From Vibrio diabolicus (GTDB taxonomy: Bacteria > Pseudomonadota > Gammaproteobacteria > Enterobacterales > Vibrionaceae): a stretch of 64,000 bases of DNA. Positions within the stretch are counted from its first letter, which is position 1, and every line of letters starts with the position of its first letter. The DNA lies in the NCBI GenBank assembly GCA_001048675.1, contig CCKK01000018.1:186001-250000 (forward strand), given 5' to 3'. Below, one piece after another: positions 19,491 through 27,828 of this stretch. Made by a program: the position numbers and the translations under genes. The notes beneath the pieces are model-generated. The model was given only the letters and a program-made list of their open reading frames with translations, was not told the DNA's origin and did no database searches.

Positions 19491-20381
19491 ATGGATAACT
19501 CAATGAAATACGCACTTGGCCCACTACTCTATTTTTGGCCAAAACAAGATGTAGAAGCCTTCTACCAACAAGCAAAACAAAGCTCTGCAGACATTATTTA
19601 CCTGGGTGAATCGGTTTGCTCTAAACGCAGAGAAATGAAACCAGCCCACTGGTTGGAAATCGCCAAAGACTTATCTGCCTCTGGCAAGCAAGTCGTTATC
19701 TCTACGATGGCGCTACTGGAAGCACCTAGTGAAGTAAACATCATGAAGAAGTACATCAATAACGGTGACTTCGCCATTGAGGCTAATGACGTATCGGCAG
19801 TTCAATTAGCATCAGAGCATAAAGTGCCTTTCGTTGTTGGCCCTGCAATCAATACTTATAACGCACACACGCTCAACTTATTTTTGAAGCAAGGTATGGT
19901 TCGCTGGTGTATGCCTGTCGAGCTCTCTCGCGAATGGTTAAACGATACTTTAGTTCAGTGTGACGAGCTTGGTATTCGTAACAAGTTTGAAGTTGAGGTA
20001 TTTAGCCACGGTTATTTACCTTTAGCGTATTCCGCTCGCTGTTTCACAGCCCGAGCTGAAAACCGAGCGAAAGACGATTGCGAAACCTGCTGTATCAAAT
20101 ACCCAACAGGAATCCAGGTCAGTAGCCAAGAAGGGCAAGAAGTCTTTAACCTTAACGGTATTCAAACGCAATCAGGGTATTGTTATAACCTGATCAATGA
20201 CTTACCAAGCATGCAAGGGCTGGTTGATGTGGTCCGCTTAAGCCCTCTCGGTGTGAGTACACTTTCTGAGTTAGAGCATTTTCGCTCAAACGAGCACGGC
20301 GACAACCCTGAAAAACTCGAAAGCCGCCAATGCAATGGCTATTGGCATCAGCTAGCTGGCTTAGAAGTAAAAAACATTTAG
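19491..20381 (+). CDS. ubiV: Oxygen-independent ubiquinone hydroxylase subunit UbiV
   Basis: 296 aa from ATG 19491, chosen because AGAGG lies 5 nt upstream and coincides with the ubiU stop; the earlier in-frame ATG at 19473 would overlap ubiU. Iron-sulfur cysteines are at C43, C184, C197 and C201, with the 13- and 4-residue spacing known for UbiV. Partner of UbiU in anaerobic ubiquinone synthesis. Ends in a hairpin terminator shared with the convergent MATE gene. Confidence 0.93.
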   Translation: MDNSMKYALGPLLYFWPKQDVEAFYQQAKQSSADIIYLGESVCSKRREMKPAHWLEIAKDLSASGKQVVISTMALLEAPSEVNIMKKYINNGDFAIEANDVSAVQLASEHKVPFVVGPAINTYNAHTLNLFLKQGMVRWCMPVELSREWLNDTLVQCDELGIRNKFEVEVFSHGYLPLAYSARCFTARAENRAKDDCETCCIKYPTGIQVSSQEGQEVFNLNGIQTQSGYCYNLINDLPSMQGLVDVVRLSPLGVSTLSELEHFRSNEHGDNPEKLESRQCNGYWHQLAGLEVKNI

Positions 20382-20395
20382 CTCCCCAAAAAAGA

Positions 20396-20418
20396 AAAGC
20401 GAGGACCGACCTCGCTTT
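20396..20418. terminator. Terminator between ubiV and the MATE gene
   Basis: Arms AAAGCGAGG / CCTCGCTTT around ACCGA, with an A-run before and a pyrimidine-rich TCTCT after; usable in both directions. Confidence 0.75.
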
Positions 20419-20433
20419 CTCTATCAGCCATTG

Positions 20434-21780
20434 TTAACAGGCTTGCACTGTTGGCTCAGCCGAAGTTTCGTTTAGCAGCTTTTTCACGTCCCGCCACAAC
20501 ATACTGACCACGACTAAACTCAGCGCAATATTGGACAATGGGAAAGCCAGCCAAATGCCTGTCACGCCAAACAGTTTCGGCATAACGAATAAAAACGGCA
20601 GTTGAACCAACATGTTGCCTAGTGTCACAAACATGGCTTTGCTGCCTTTGTTTACCGATTGGTAGTACGCAGCCGCCACGACTAAAAAGCCATCTAGGAA
20701 CAACGCAAACATGTGTAAACGAATCCCGATCACCGTGCTATCAATCAACTGTTGATCAGCATTGTTAAACACCGAGACCAACTCGTACGGGAAAAGGTTC
20801 ATCAAACCAACAAACGCCACACCACCAAGCACAGATGTCCCCATTGCGACTTGCAGTAATTTTCTGACGTTCGCCTGGTTGCGCGCCCCGTGATTGAAAC
20901 TCACTAGAGGTTGCATACCGTTCGCGATTCCCTCTGCAATCAGATAGTAAACCGTCACGATGTACCCCAAAATGGCGTACGCTCCTATCAACATTGCACT
21001 TCCGTACTGAGCAAATAATGCGTTGTGCATTGCCACCATCACAGAACCGTACGCGTACATAAAGAAGCTAGATGTACCGATCATTATAATCTTTGGTGCA
21101 ACATCGACTTGAACCTTAAAGTCACTGATTCGAAGGCGTAAGGTCGCTTTTGAAGTAAAGAAGTAACCGATACCAAGCACGGTTACCACCAATTGTGCCA
21201 GCGCTGTAGCAATGGCCGCTCCGGTTAACTCCCACCCCAACCAAGCAATAAATACGTAGTCTAATACAATATTAATGACGGCACCGATGACCATCAGCAT
21301 CGTTGCTAAGTTCGGGCTGTCGTCATTGCGTAAAAGAAATGGAACCGCGATAGAGCCTAGCGTAAATACGCACGCGACAATCAGAATATGCAGATATTGC
21401 AGCGCGAGTTCAAACACTCGCCCTTCCGCCCCCTGCCAGCGAATAAATTCATCAGCAAAATAGAACAATATGCTAGCAACGACCGGCATCAATATCGCTA
21501 ACAACCCCAATCCGGTTGTTAAAATACGCTTCGCGCCCTCATGATCGTTTTCTCCTTGCTTAATCGACGTTAGCGCACCAGTCCCCACCCCAATCATCAT
21601 CCCTATACCGAGGATAGAACCGATGATCGGCCACGCAACATTGATCCCTGCTAATCCGTCAGCACCAACATAACGGCCAATAAAAATGCCATCAACTATT
21701 TGATATAAACCGTTCACGAGCATTGCTGCGACGGTTGGAATCGTATATTTCCAAAACTGTCTATAAATTGAGTTTTGCAT
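20434..21780 (-). CDS. MATE-family multidrug efflux transporter
   Basis: 448 aa from ATG 21780 (GGTGG upstream; a GTG at 21789 would add three residues). About twelve hydrophobic segments in two similar halves, starting FWKYTIPTVAAMLVNGLYQIVDGIFIG, the MATE (DinF/NorM-type) pattern with an early conserved Asp. Exports cationic drugs by Na+ or H+ antiport in the inner membrane. It is preceded on the same strand by a MarR-type regulator gene, and both promoters carry the same palindromic operator, so it is almost certainly repressed by that regulator. Related Vibrio pumps exist (VmrA, VcmN class); I cannot tell which this is. Confidence 0.88.
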   Translation of the reverse strand: MQNSIYRQFWKYTIPTVAAMLVNGLYQIVDGIFIGRYVGADGLAGINVAWPIIGSILGIGMMIGVGTGALTSIKQGENDHEGAKRILTTGLGLLAILMPVVASILFYFADEFIRWQGAEGRVFELALQYLHILIVACVFTLGSIAVPFLLRNDDSPNLATMLMVIGAVINIVLDYVFIAWLGWELTGAAIATALAQLVVTVLGIGYFFTSKATLRLRISDFKVQVDVAPKIIMIGTSSFFMYAYGSVMVAMHNALFAQYGSAMLIGAYAILGYIVTVYYLIAEGIANGMQPLVSFNHGARNQANVRKLLQVAMGTSVLGGVAFVGLMNLFPYELVSVFNNADQQLIDSTVIGIRLHMFALFLDGFLVVAAAYYQSVNKGSKAMFVTLGNMLVQLPFLFVMPKLFGVTGIWLAFPLSNIALSLVVVSMLWRDVKKLLNETSAEPTVQAC

Positions 21781-21794
21781 GACTGCCACCAGTA

Positions 21795-21842
21795 GTTAGC
21801 AAAGCTAACCATTTAATTAGCAAGGCTAACTAAATGGTTAAA
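21795..21842 (-). promoter_or_regulatory. MATE-gene promoter with two MarR-type operators
   Basis: Minus-strand promoter: -35 TTTAAC (21837-21842), 17-nt spacer, -10 TAATTA (21814-21819), start near 21807. Operator O1 GTTAGC-AAA-GCTAAC at 21795-21809 covers the start. O2 ATTAGC-AAG-GCTAAC at 21816-21830 fills the spacer. Centres are 21 bp apart, two helical turns. O2 sits inside a longer dyad with outer arms AACCATTTA / TAAATGGTT. Confidence 0.8.
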
Positions 21843-21864
21843 TTAAATAAAAGAAAAATGAAAC

Positions 21865-21899
21865 ACCAAAGGCTAATGCGTACAGCGGAGGCCTTTGGT
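21865..21899 (-). terminator. marR-gene terminator
   Basis: Arms ACCAAAGGC / GCCTTTGGT with a 17-nt loop, followed on the minus strand by a T-rich tract; lies just after the regulator's stop codon. Confidence 0.65.
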
Positions 21900-21904
21900 T
21901 TAAT

Positions 21905-22327
21905 TTAAAATGACTTATTGCTCAATGCTTTATTTAGTAAAGCTTGTAACTGCTCAGCTTCTTGCTGATTTAATTGTTGCATCATTTGTTCAGAGATATC
22001 TTTGTAAACCACCTGCTCCAAAGACATTTTTTCTGCGACTTCTTCTGTCAGCAATACACGCTTAGCACGGGCATCCTCATTACATGCGATGCGTTTCACC
22101 AAACCCTTTTTTTCCAAACGAACAACCATTGTCGATGCGGAAGGCTTAGTCACTTGCAACTCTTCTGCAAGATCGGTTATTCGTACACCCTCAGGGTAAA
22201 CCTGAATCACACGTAAATAATCGAACTCATTAAAGCTTAGATGTGATAACGGATCTTCTTTGGCATAAACACGCCAAGCTTTGGCGCAAAAACGCTCTAA
22301 ATCAATCAAGCTTTCTTCTAGTGCCAT
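21905..22327 (-). CDS. MarR-family transcriptional regulator
   Basis: 140 aa from ATG 22327 (preceded by GGTGGA; a GTG at 22342 is an alternative). Winged helix-turn-helix MarR fold: the recognition region VRITDLAEELQVTKPSASTMVVRLEKKGLV and the wing RIACNEDARAKRVLLTEE are clear. Probably a ligand-responsive homodimer repressing its own gene and the downstream MATE pump, because near-identical palindromes overlap both predicted transcription starts. The ligand is unknown. Confidence 0.9.
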   Translation of the reverse strand: MALEESLIDLERFCAKAWRVYAKEDPLSHLSFNEFDYLRVIQVYPEGVRITDLAEELQVTKPSASTMVVRLEKKGLVKRIACNEDARAKRVLLTEEVAEKMSLEQVVYKDISEQMMQQLNQQEAEQLQALLNKALSNKSF

Positions 22328-22345
22328 AAAATCCACCACCACTTA

Positions 22346-22390
22346 GTTAGCAAGGCTAACTATTTTAAATGAGTCACTCATCAAGTTCAA
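22346..22390 (-). promoter_or_regulatory. marR-gene promoter with operator
   Basis: Minus-strand promoter: -35 TTGAAC (22385-22390), 17-nt spacer, -10 TAAAAT (22362-22367). Operator GTTAGC-AAG-GCTAAC at 22346-22360 straddles the expected start near 22355. The spacer also holds an 11-bp perfect palindrome TGAGTCACTCA at 22370-22380. Confidence 0.8.
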
Positions 22391-22394
22391 TCAT

Positions 22395-22421
22395 AAAAAA
22401 AGCCGCTCTCATCGAGCGGCT
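22395..22421 (-). terminator. nlpI terminator
   Basis: Minus strand: AGCCGCTC-GATGA-GAGCGGCT followed by a run of U. Just downstream of the nlpI stop. Confidence 0.88.
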
Positions 22422-22426
22422 CTAAA

Positions 22427-23347
22427 TCATTCAATTTCCTGCTTCTTAGCGGCCTTTAGCTTGGCCAATCTGTCTTGCTGTAATTGATCGTAGATTTGTG
22501 CCAGTTCCAAGAAGGAATACCGGTGCTCAACATAATCATAAACGTTGAACGAAATCGCGAGCTTATAAAGTGAGATGGCACTTGCGATGTCACCTTCAAG
22601 CTGATTACGCTTTCCAAGGTAGAAATACGTTTCCGTCAATCGTTCAGCTAGGCGATAGTTCTCTCTCGTTCCATCCATAATGGCTTTAAGAGCGTCTTCG
22701 TCCGAGACGTCTCGTAGCATGATGGCAACAAGAACCCATCCCCACTCTTCACTACGATCTCGTAAATAACGCTGTTGAAGATTAGCTTTTGCTTGCTCTG
22801 GATTTTGCTCAGCTTCGATGATGTACAACCATAATGAACGAAAAGGATCCGTTGGCATTTCTTGATAGTGCTTGGTCATATCTTCTAAAGCGAGATCGAT
22901 TCGGCCACCATAATACAGTGCAATCGCACGGTTGCGCTCAGCATAGGTATTATCCGGAGCCAACTCTATGGTCGAGTCAAACGCTTCATAAGCCGCGTCA
23001 AACTCCCCCACTTGGGTGAAATACACCCCCAAAAGATTGAAGATATCCGGTTGAGCAGGATTCAACTGCAAAGACTGGTTAAAGTCCAAACGGGCAAGAT
23101 CACGCAAACCAACGCTATCGTAGTAGCTACCGCGCTCATAATGCATTTTAGCGCGTACTTCATCACTGAGATCAGGACGTTGTAGCAACTGCGATAAACG
23201 CGCGATTTGTACTTCTTGTTGAACGCTAGGCTGAAGTGGCACCGCCATCGGTGGATATAGCCACTTTTGTGCTGATTGCTGAGAAGTATTTGCACAACCG
23301 GTCAGCGCGATAGCAACACATAAACTTGCGGTTTGAAACCATTTCAC
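22427..23347 (-). CDS. nlpI: Lipoprotein NlpI (TPR protein)
   Basis: 306 aa from GTG 23347, which has AGGAG 9 nt upstream and directly starts a lipoprotein signal peptide ending in the lipobox L-T-G-C; the longer frame to 23443 is not supported. TPR repeats follow from about residue 60 (RAKMHYERGSYYDSVG, LDFNQSLQLNPAQPDIFNLLG, AAYEAFDSTIELAPDNTYAERNRA). Outer-membrane adaptor for peptidoglycan hydrolases and the Prc protease in enterics. Downstream of pnp as in E. coli. Confidence 0.93.
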   Translation of the reverse strand: MKWFQTASLCVAIALTGCANTSQQSAQKWLYPPMAVPLQPSVQQEVQIARLSQLLQRPDLSDEVRAKMHYERGSYYDSVGLRDLARLDFNQSLQLNPAQPDIFNLLGVYFTQVGEFDAAYEAFDSTIELAPDNTYAERNRAIALYYGGRIDLALEDMTKHYQEMPTDPFRSLWLYIIEAEQNPEQAKANLQQRYLRDRSEEWGWVLVAIMLRDVSDEDALKAIMDGTRENYRLAERLTETYFYLGKRNQLEGDIASAISLYKLAISFNVYDYVEHRYSFLELAQIYDQLQQDRLAKLKAAKKQEIE

Positions 23348-23441
23348 TAATTGATACTCCTGTTTGGACCGCTCAAAATTTATTTCTCTTAATGCAATAT
23401 AGGCGATAACCTTGTTTGAGGTTAATGCGTCGAAATAAACC

Positions 23442-23473
23442 AAAAAAAGGGGAGCGAAAATGCTCCCCTTTTA
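23442..23473 (-). terminator. pnp terminator
   Basis: Minus strand: AAAAGGGGAGC-ATTTTC-GCTCCCCTTTTTTT. Separates pnp from nlpI. Confidence 0.9.
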
Positions 23474-23526
23474 TAACATGCTTTCAGGCCCTTAATCTAA
23501 TAAAAGGCTGAAAGTCTCATTTTGTC

Positions 23527-25662
23527 TTACTCGTCTTTAGCAGCTGGTGCTTCAGCAGCAGCTTCTTCAGCTGGCTTTTCTACCGCTTCTTTCATGCTTA
23601 GACGTACACGGCCTTGGCGGTCGATTTCAAGAACTTTAACTTGAACTTCTTGGCCTTCAGCTAGGTAGTCAGACACTTTCTCAACACGTTTTTCTGCGAT
23701 TTGAGAAATGTGTACCAGACCATCTTTGCCTGGAAGAACCGTTACAAATGCACCGAAGTCAGCTAGACGTGCAACTTTACCCGTGTAGATACGGCCAACT
23801 TCAACTTCAGCAGTGATCTCTTCGATACGACGGATAGCTTCTTTCGCAGCAGTGCCTTCAGTTGCAGCAATCTTGATAGTACCGTCATCTTCGATTTCGA
23901 TAGTTGTACCAGTCTCTTCAGTTAGAGCACGGATAACTGCACCACCTTTACCGATAACGTCTTTGATCTTCTCTGCGCTGATCTTCATCGTGTGAATACG
24001 AGGAGCAAATTCAGAGATGTCTTCACGGGCACCAGAGATTGCTTCATCCATTACAGATAGGATGTGCTTACGTGCACCTTGAGCTTGGTTAAGCGCAATT
24101 TGCATGATTTCTTTAGTGATGCCTTCGATCTTGATGTCCATTTGAAGAGCAGTGATACCAGTGTTAGTACCTGCTACTTTAAAGTCCATATCACCTAGAT
24201 GGTCTTCGTCACCAAGGATGTCAGAAAGAACAACGAAGTCGTCGCCTTCTTTAACAAGGCCCATTGCGATACCCGCAACAGAAGACTTGATTGGCACACC
24301 TGCGTCCATAAGCGCAAGAGACGTACCACATACAGAAGCCATTGAAGATGAACCGTTAGATTCAGTGATTTCCGATACAACACGTACTGTGTATGGGAAC
24401 TCATCTACTGATGGCATTACTGCTGCGATACCACGTTTAGCCAGTTTACCGTGGCCGATTTCACGACGCTTAGGAGAGCCTACAAAACCAGTCTCACCTA
24501 CACAGTATGGAGGGAAGTTGTAGTGCAGTAGGAAGTGATCTTTACGCTCGCCTGTTAGCTCATCAATGATTTGAGCATCACGCTGAGTACCTAGCGTTGC
24601 AGTAACGATCGCCTGAGTTTCACCACGAGTGAATAGCGCGCTACCGTGTGTGCGAGGAAGAACACCAGTGCGTACATCTAGTGCACGAACCATGTCTTTT
24701 TCACGGCCATCAATACGAGGGTTACCCGCGATGATGCTACGACGTACAACTGTTTTCTCTAGATCATGGAAGATAGTGTGGATTTCTTTTGTATCCGCTT
24801 CAGGATCTTCAGCAAGAAGAACTTCATTTACTTCCGCAGCGATCTCATTGATACGGTCGTAACGAGCCATCTTCTCAGTGATTTTGTAAGCCTCAACAAG
24901 CTTCGCTTCTGCTAGCTCAGCAATCTTATCTTTAAGCGCTGTGTTTTCTTCAGGAGCTACCCAATCCCAAGCAGGAGTTGCCACTTCTGCTTTGAATTCG
25001 TTGATAGCTTTGATAGCAACTTGTTGTTGGTCATGACCGTAAACAACCGCTGCTAGCATTTCTTCTTCAGTTAGGTTGTCCGCTTCTGACTCAACCATCA
25101 GTACGGCTGATTCTGTACCAGCAACAACAAGATCAAGCTTAGAAGTTTCTAGTTCAGTTTGGCTAGGGTTAAGTACAAGCTGACCATCTATATGACCAAC
25201 ACGCGCCGCACCGATAGGGCCGTTGAATGGAATGCCAGAGATAGCAAGAGCAGCAGAAGTACCGATCATTGTAACGATATCTGGCTGAACATCTGGGTTT
25301 ACAGACATTACTGTCGCGATAACCTGAACTTCGTTTTTAAACGCGTCTGGGAATAGCGGACGGATTGGACGGTCGATTAGACGAGCTGTTAGCGTTTCGC
25401 CTTCAGAAGGACGACCTTCACGCTTGAAGAAGCCGCCTGGGATTTTACCTGCAGCGTAAGTACGCTCTTGGTAGTTAACCGTTAGTGGGAAGAAGTCTTG
25501 ACCTGCAACGGCTTCTTTTTTACCTACAACAGATACGAATACAGACGTATCATCCATTGTGACCATAACTGCTGCTGTAGCTTGACGTGCAATAACGCCA
25601 GTTTCTAAAGTAACTGTGTGGTTACCATACTGGAACGTTTTAACAACTGGTTTTTCGAACAT
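23527..25662 (-). CDS. pnp: Polynucleotide phosphorylase
   Basis: 711 aa. Phosphorolytic 3'-5' exoribonuclease, trimeric, part of the RNA degradosome by family. Domain order: two RNase PH domains (with [11 protein letters not shown] and [11 protein letters not shown]...GRREIGHG-type motifs) linked by an alpha domain, then KH (about 555-615, [14 protein letters not shown]) and S1 (about 622-690, [18 protein letters not shown]). The C-terminal tail is Ala/Glu-rich. Preceded by a 290-nt leader with a long hairpin. Confidence 0.97.
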   Translation of the reverse strand: MFEKPVVKTFQYGNHTVTLETGVIARQATAAVMVTMDDTSVFVSVVGKKEAVAGQDFFPLTVNYQERTYAAGKIPGGFFKREGRPSEGETLTARLIDRPIRPLFPDAFKNEVQVIATVMSVNPDVQPDIVTMIGTSAALAISGIPFNGPIGAARVGHIDGQLVLNPSQTELETSKLDLVVAGTESAVLMVESEADNLTEEEMLAAVVYGHDQQQVAIKAINEFKAEVATPAWDWVAPEENTALKDKIAELAEAKLVEAYKITEKMARYDRINEIAAEVNEVLLAEDPEADTKEIHTIFHDLEKTVVRRSIIAGNPRIDGREKDMVRALDVRTGVLPRTHGSALFTRGETQAIVTATLGTQRDAQIIDELTGERKDHFLLHYNFPPYCVGETGFVGSPKRREIGHGKLAKRGIAAVMPSVDEFPYTVRVVSEITESNGSSSMASVCGTSLALMDAGVPIKSSVAGIAMGLVKEGDDFVVLSDILGDEDHLGDMDFKVAGTNTGITALQMDIKIEGITKEIMQIALNQAQGARKHILSVMDEAISGAREDISEFAPRIHTMKISAEKIKDVIGKGGAVIRALTEETGTTIEIEDDGTIKIAATEGTAAKEAIRRIEEITAEVEVGRIYTGKVARLADFGAFVTVLPGKDGLVHISQIAEKRVEKVSDYLAEGQEVQVKVLEIDRQGRVRLSMKEAVEKPAEEAAAEAPAAKDE

Positions 25663-25905
25663 TGTTATTCCTTGTTTCTAATCTTCCTTTAGTGCTAAAA
25701 GAAATCTTAGATGTGTTAATTGACACTCAAGGCATTACGAATCGCGACTAGTAAAAAGAAACTCGGAAATTCCTTTTGAATAGTCGCGACCTTTTGGTCG
25801 ACGTGGTTGACTGTAATGCTATGAGCTTTTGAGAAAACCTCTTACGAGGTTTAGCCGCCAGTATTATAACGGCATAAGTCTAATTTGGCTAAATTTAGGC
25901 AACAA
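25663..25905 (-). promoter_or_regulatory. pnp leader with long-range hairpin
   Basis: The 9-nt arms TCGCGACTA (25742-25750) and TAGTCGCGA (25781-25789) pair perfectly and enclose a further A/U-rich stem, giving a long double-stranded element on the pnp transcript. In E. coli the pnp leader hairpin is cut by RNase III and mediates PNPase autoregulation; this element has the right position and shape for the same role (inference). Confidence 0.6.
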
Positions 25906-25930
25906 AAAAGGGGCATAAAGCCCCTTTTTA
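25906..25930 (-). terminator. rpsO terminator
   Basis: Minus strand: AAAAAGGGGC-TTTAT-GCCCCTTTTTT, between rpsO and pnp. Confidence 0.9.
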
Positions 25931-25954
25931 GACAAACTGCTATGCAGTCGCTGA

Positions 25955-26224
25955 TTAGCGACGTAGGCCTAGACGTTTGATTAGGTCTTGGTAGCGAGCT
26001 AGGTTTTTACCTTTTAGGTAATCTAGAAGCTTACGACGACGAGAAACCATGCGTAGAAGACCACGACGGCTGTGGTGATCGCCTTTGTGCGCTTTGAAGT
26101 GACCTTGTAGGTGGTTGATAGAAGCTGTAAGTAGAGCTACTTGAACTTCTGGTGAACCAGTGTCGCCTTCGCCTTGTGCGTATTCTGCAACGATTGCTGC
26201 TTTAGTTTCTGCATTCAGAGACAT
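25955..26224 (-). CDS. rpsO: Ribosomal protein uS15
   Basis: 89 aa, family length. Contains the S15 signature from [25 protein letters not shown] through [15 protein letters not shown], binding the 16S central domain. ATG at 26224 is preceded by TTAGGAGAGA. Located between truB and pnp as in E. coli; autoregulation through its leader is known in E. coli but was not traced here. Confidence 0.97.
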   Translation of the reverse strand: MSLNAETKAAIVAEYAQGEGDTGSPEVQVALLTASINHLQGHFKAHKGDHHSRRGLLRMVSRRRKLLDYLKGKNLARYQDLIKRLGLRR

Positions 26225-26330
26225 AATTCTCTCCTAATAAGAGTAGGTTTAAAGTTGTAGCAGCCAATCTCTGATTCAGCCGCTACGCGAAGCGCGGATT
26301 ATAGGGAAATTTCCTATCTCGTGCAATATA

Positions 26331-26358
26331 AAAATACCGACACTCAGGTCGGTATTTT
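26331..26358 (-). terminator. truB terminator
   Basis: Arms AAAATACCGAC / GTCGGTATTTT with a 6-nt loop. It would lower rpsO transcription from upstream promoters. Confidence 0.75.
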
Positions 26359-26365
26359 CAATCAT

Positions 26366-27319
26366 TTACTTGGATGCGACGTCATCTCGGAACACGACCA
26401 ATCGCTTAGGAGCGATTTTGCCATCTTCGTTCATTTCGCCAACGCCAATAAACAAACGCTCTTCACCCATGGTAAGGCGAAGTGAGCCTTCGGTAGGCGC
26501 ACCAAATACTTGAACAGGTTGCCCATGCTGAACCATATCCGCCAGTTCAGGCACTAAGTTGACTTCTGGTAAGTCTTCTACCGCTGTATCCATTGGTAAC
26601 AGCAATGGGTCCAGTAGTTCTCGAGGAGCGCGTTCTTCACGGTGTGCTTGCTCTAGTAACTCATTCAGTTGCTCAAGTGTCACCATCTTCTCGTAAGGGT
26701 ATTTCGCAACACCAGTGCGTCGAAGCATAGTTACGTGCGCACCACAACCTAACATTTCGCCTAGGTCATCCACGATGGTACGAATGTAGGTGCCTTTTGA
26801 GCAATGAACTTCCATCTCGACTTCATCGCCTTCAAAACGGTGAAGAACAATCTCGTATACCGTGATCTTACGAGATTCACGCGGAACTTCGATGCCTTTG
26901 CGAGCGTATTCATACAAGGGTTTCCCTTGATATTTCAACGCTGAAAACATGGAAGGTACTTGATCAGATTCGCCACGGAACTTCTCAATGCACGCTTCTA
27001 GCTTGTCTAACGTAACATCGATTGGACGTGTCTCTACGACTTCACCATCCGAGTCAGACGTGTTGGTACGTTCACCAAGCTTTGCGATCACACGGTAGCG
27101 TTTATCAGAATCTAGAAGAAACTGAGAAAACTTCGTCGCCTCACCCAAGCAAATTGGCAGCATGCCTGTCGCTAATGGGTCCAAGGCACCAGTGTGGCCT
27201 GCTTTCTCAGCAAAGTAGATTCGCTTTACTTTTTGCAGTGCATCATTGGAAGAGATACCTGTTGGTTTATCCAACAGTATAACGCCATTAATTGGACGAC
27301 CTTTACGACGACGAGCCAT
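26366..27319 (-). CDS. truB: tRNA pseudouridine-55 synthase TruB
   Basis: 317 aa. Makes pseudouridine at position 55 of elongator tRNAs. N-terminal [14 protein letters not shown] and the catalytic aspartate D47 in [12 protein letters not shown] are present; the C-terminal PUA-like domain spans about 255-310. Its ATG overlaps the rbfA stop by one base (TAATG), implying coupling. Confidence 0.96.
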   Translation of the reverse strand: MARRRKGRPINGVILLDKPTGISSNDALQKVKRIYFAEKAGHTGALDPLATGMLPICLGEATKFSQFLLDSDKRYRVIAKLGERTNTSDSDGEVVETRPIDVTLDKLEACIEKFRGESDQVPSMFSALKYQGKPLYEYARKGIEVPRESRKITVYEIVLHRFEGDEVEMEVHCSKGTYIRTIVDDLGEMLGCGAHVTMLRRTGVAKYPYEKMVTLEQLNELLEQAHREERAPRELLDPLLLPMDTAVEDLPEVNLVPELADMVQHGQPVQVFGAPTEGSLRLTMGEERLFIGVGEMNEDGKIAPKRLVVFRDDVASK

Positions 27320-27714
27320 TATTCTTCGTCCTCACGACCAGAATCTTTTTGCTTTTTCTTGTCTGAGCTTACCACTTCAGACACTAGGTTAGACATACGC
27401 ATACCTTCAACAAGCGTATTGTCATAATGGAAGCGGATTTCTGGCGTTAGACGTAGGCGAATGCGCTTACCTAACATCATGCGAATGTGCACTTCGTGCT
27501 CGCGTAGTGCAGCTAGACATGATTCTGGTGTTTGCTCACCCACACATAGGAAGGTTACAAATACTTTTGCGTAAGCAAGGTCACGAGAAACTTCTACGTC
27601 TGAGATCGTTACCATGCCAAGGCGTGAGTCACGAACTTCACGTTGAAGGATCATCGCTAGTTCTTTTTGCAGTTGCTGTGCAACGCGCTGCGTGCGGCTA
27701 AATTCTTTTGACAT
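27319..27714 (-). CDS. rbfA: 30S ribosome-binding factor RbfA
   Basis: 131 aa from ATG 27714 (family N-terminus [15 protein letters not shown]); the 13-residue upstream extension is unlikely. KH-like fold protein for late 30S maturation and cold adaptation. The C-terminus is charged ([13 protein letters not shown]). It lies between infB and truB, overlapping truB by one base. Confidence 0.96.
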   Translation of the reverse strand: MSKEFSRTQRVAQQLQKELAMILQREVRDSRLGMVTISDVEVSRDLAYAKVFVTFLCVGEQTPESCLAALREHEVHIRMMLGKRIRLRLTPEIRFHYDNTLVEGMRMSNLVSEVVSSDKKKQKDSGREDEE

Positions 27715-27828
27715 ATCTTTACTCTTATATAGAAAGAATGGGGGGTTGGTCAAAGCCAGCCCCCCATGGTGTATTCAACAACCAATTACTACTTATCTTT
27801 CAAAGACAATATTAGTAATTTTAGTCAA

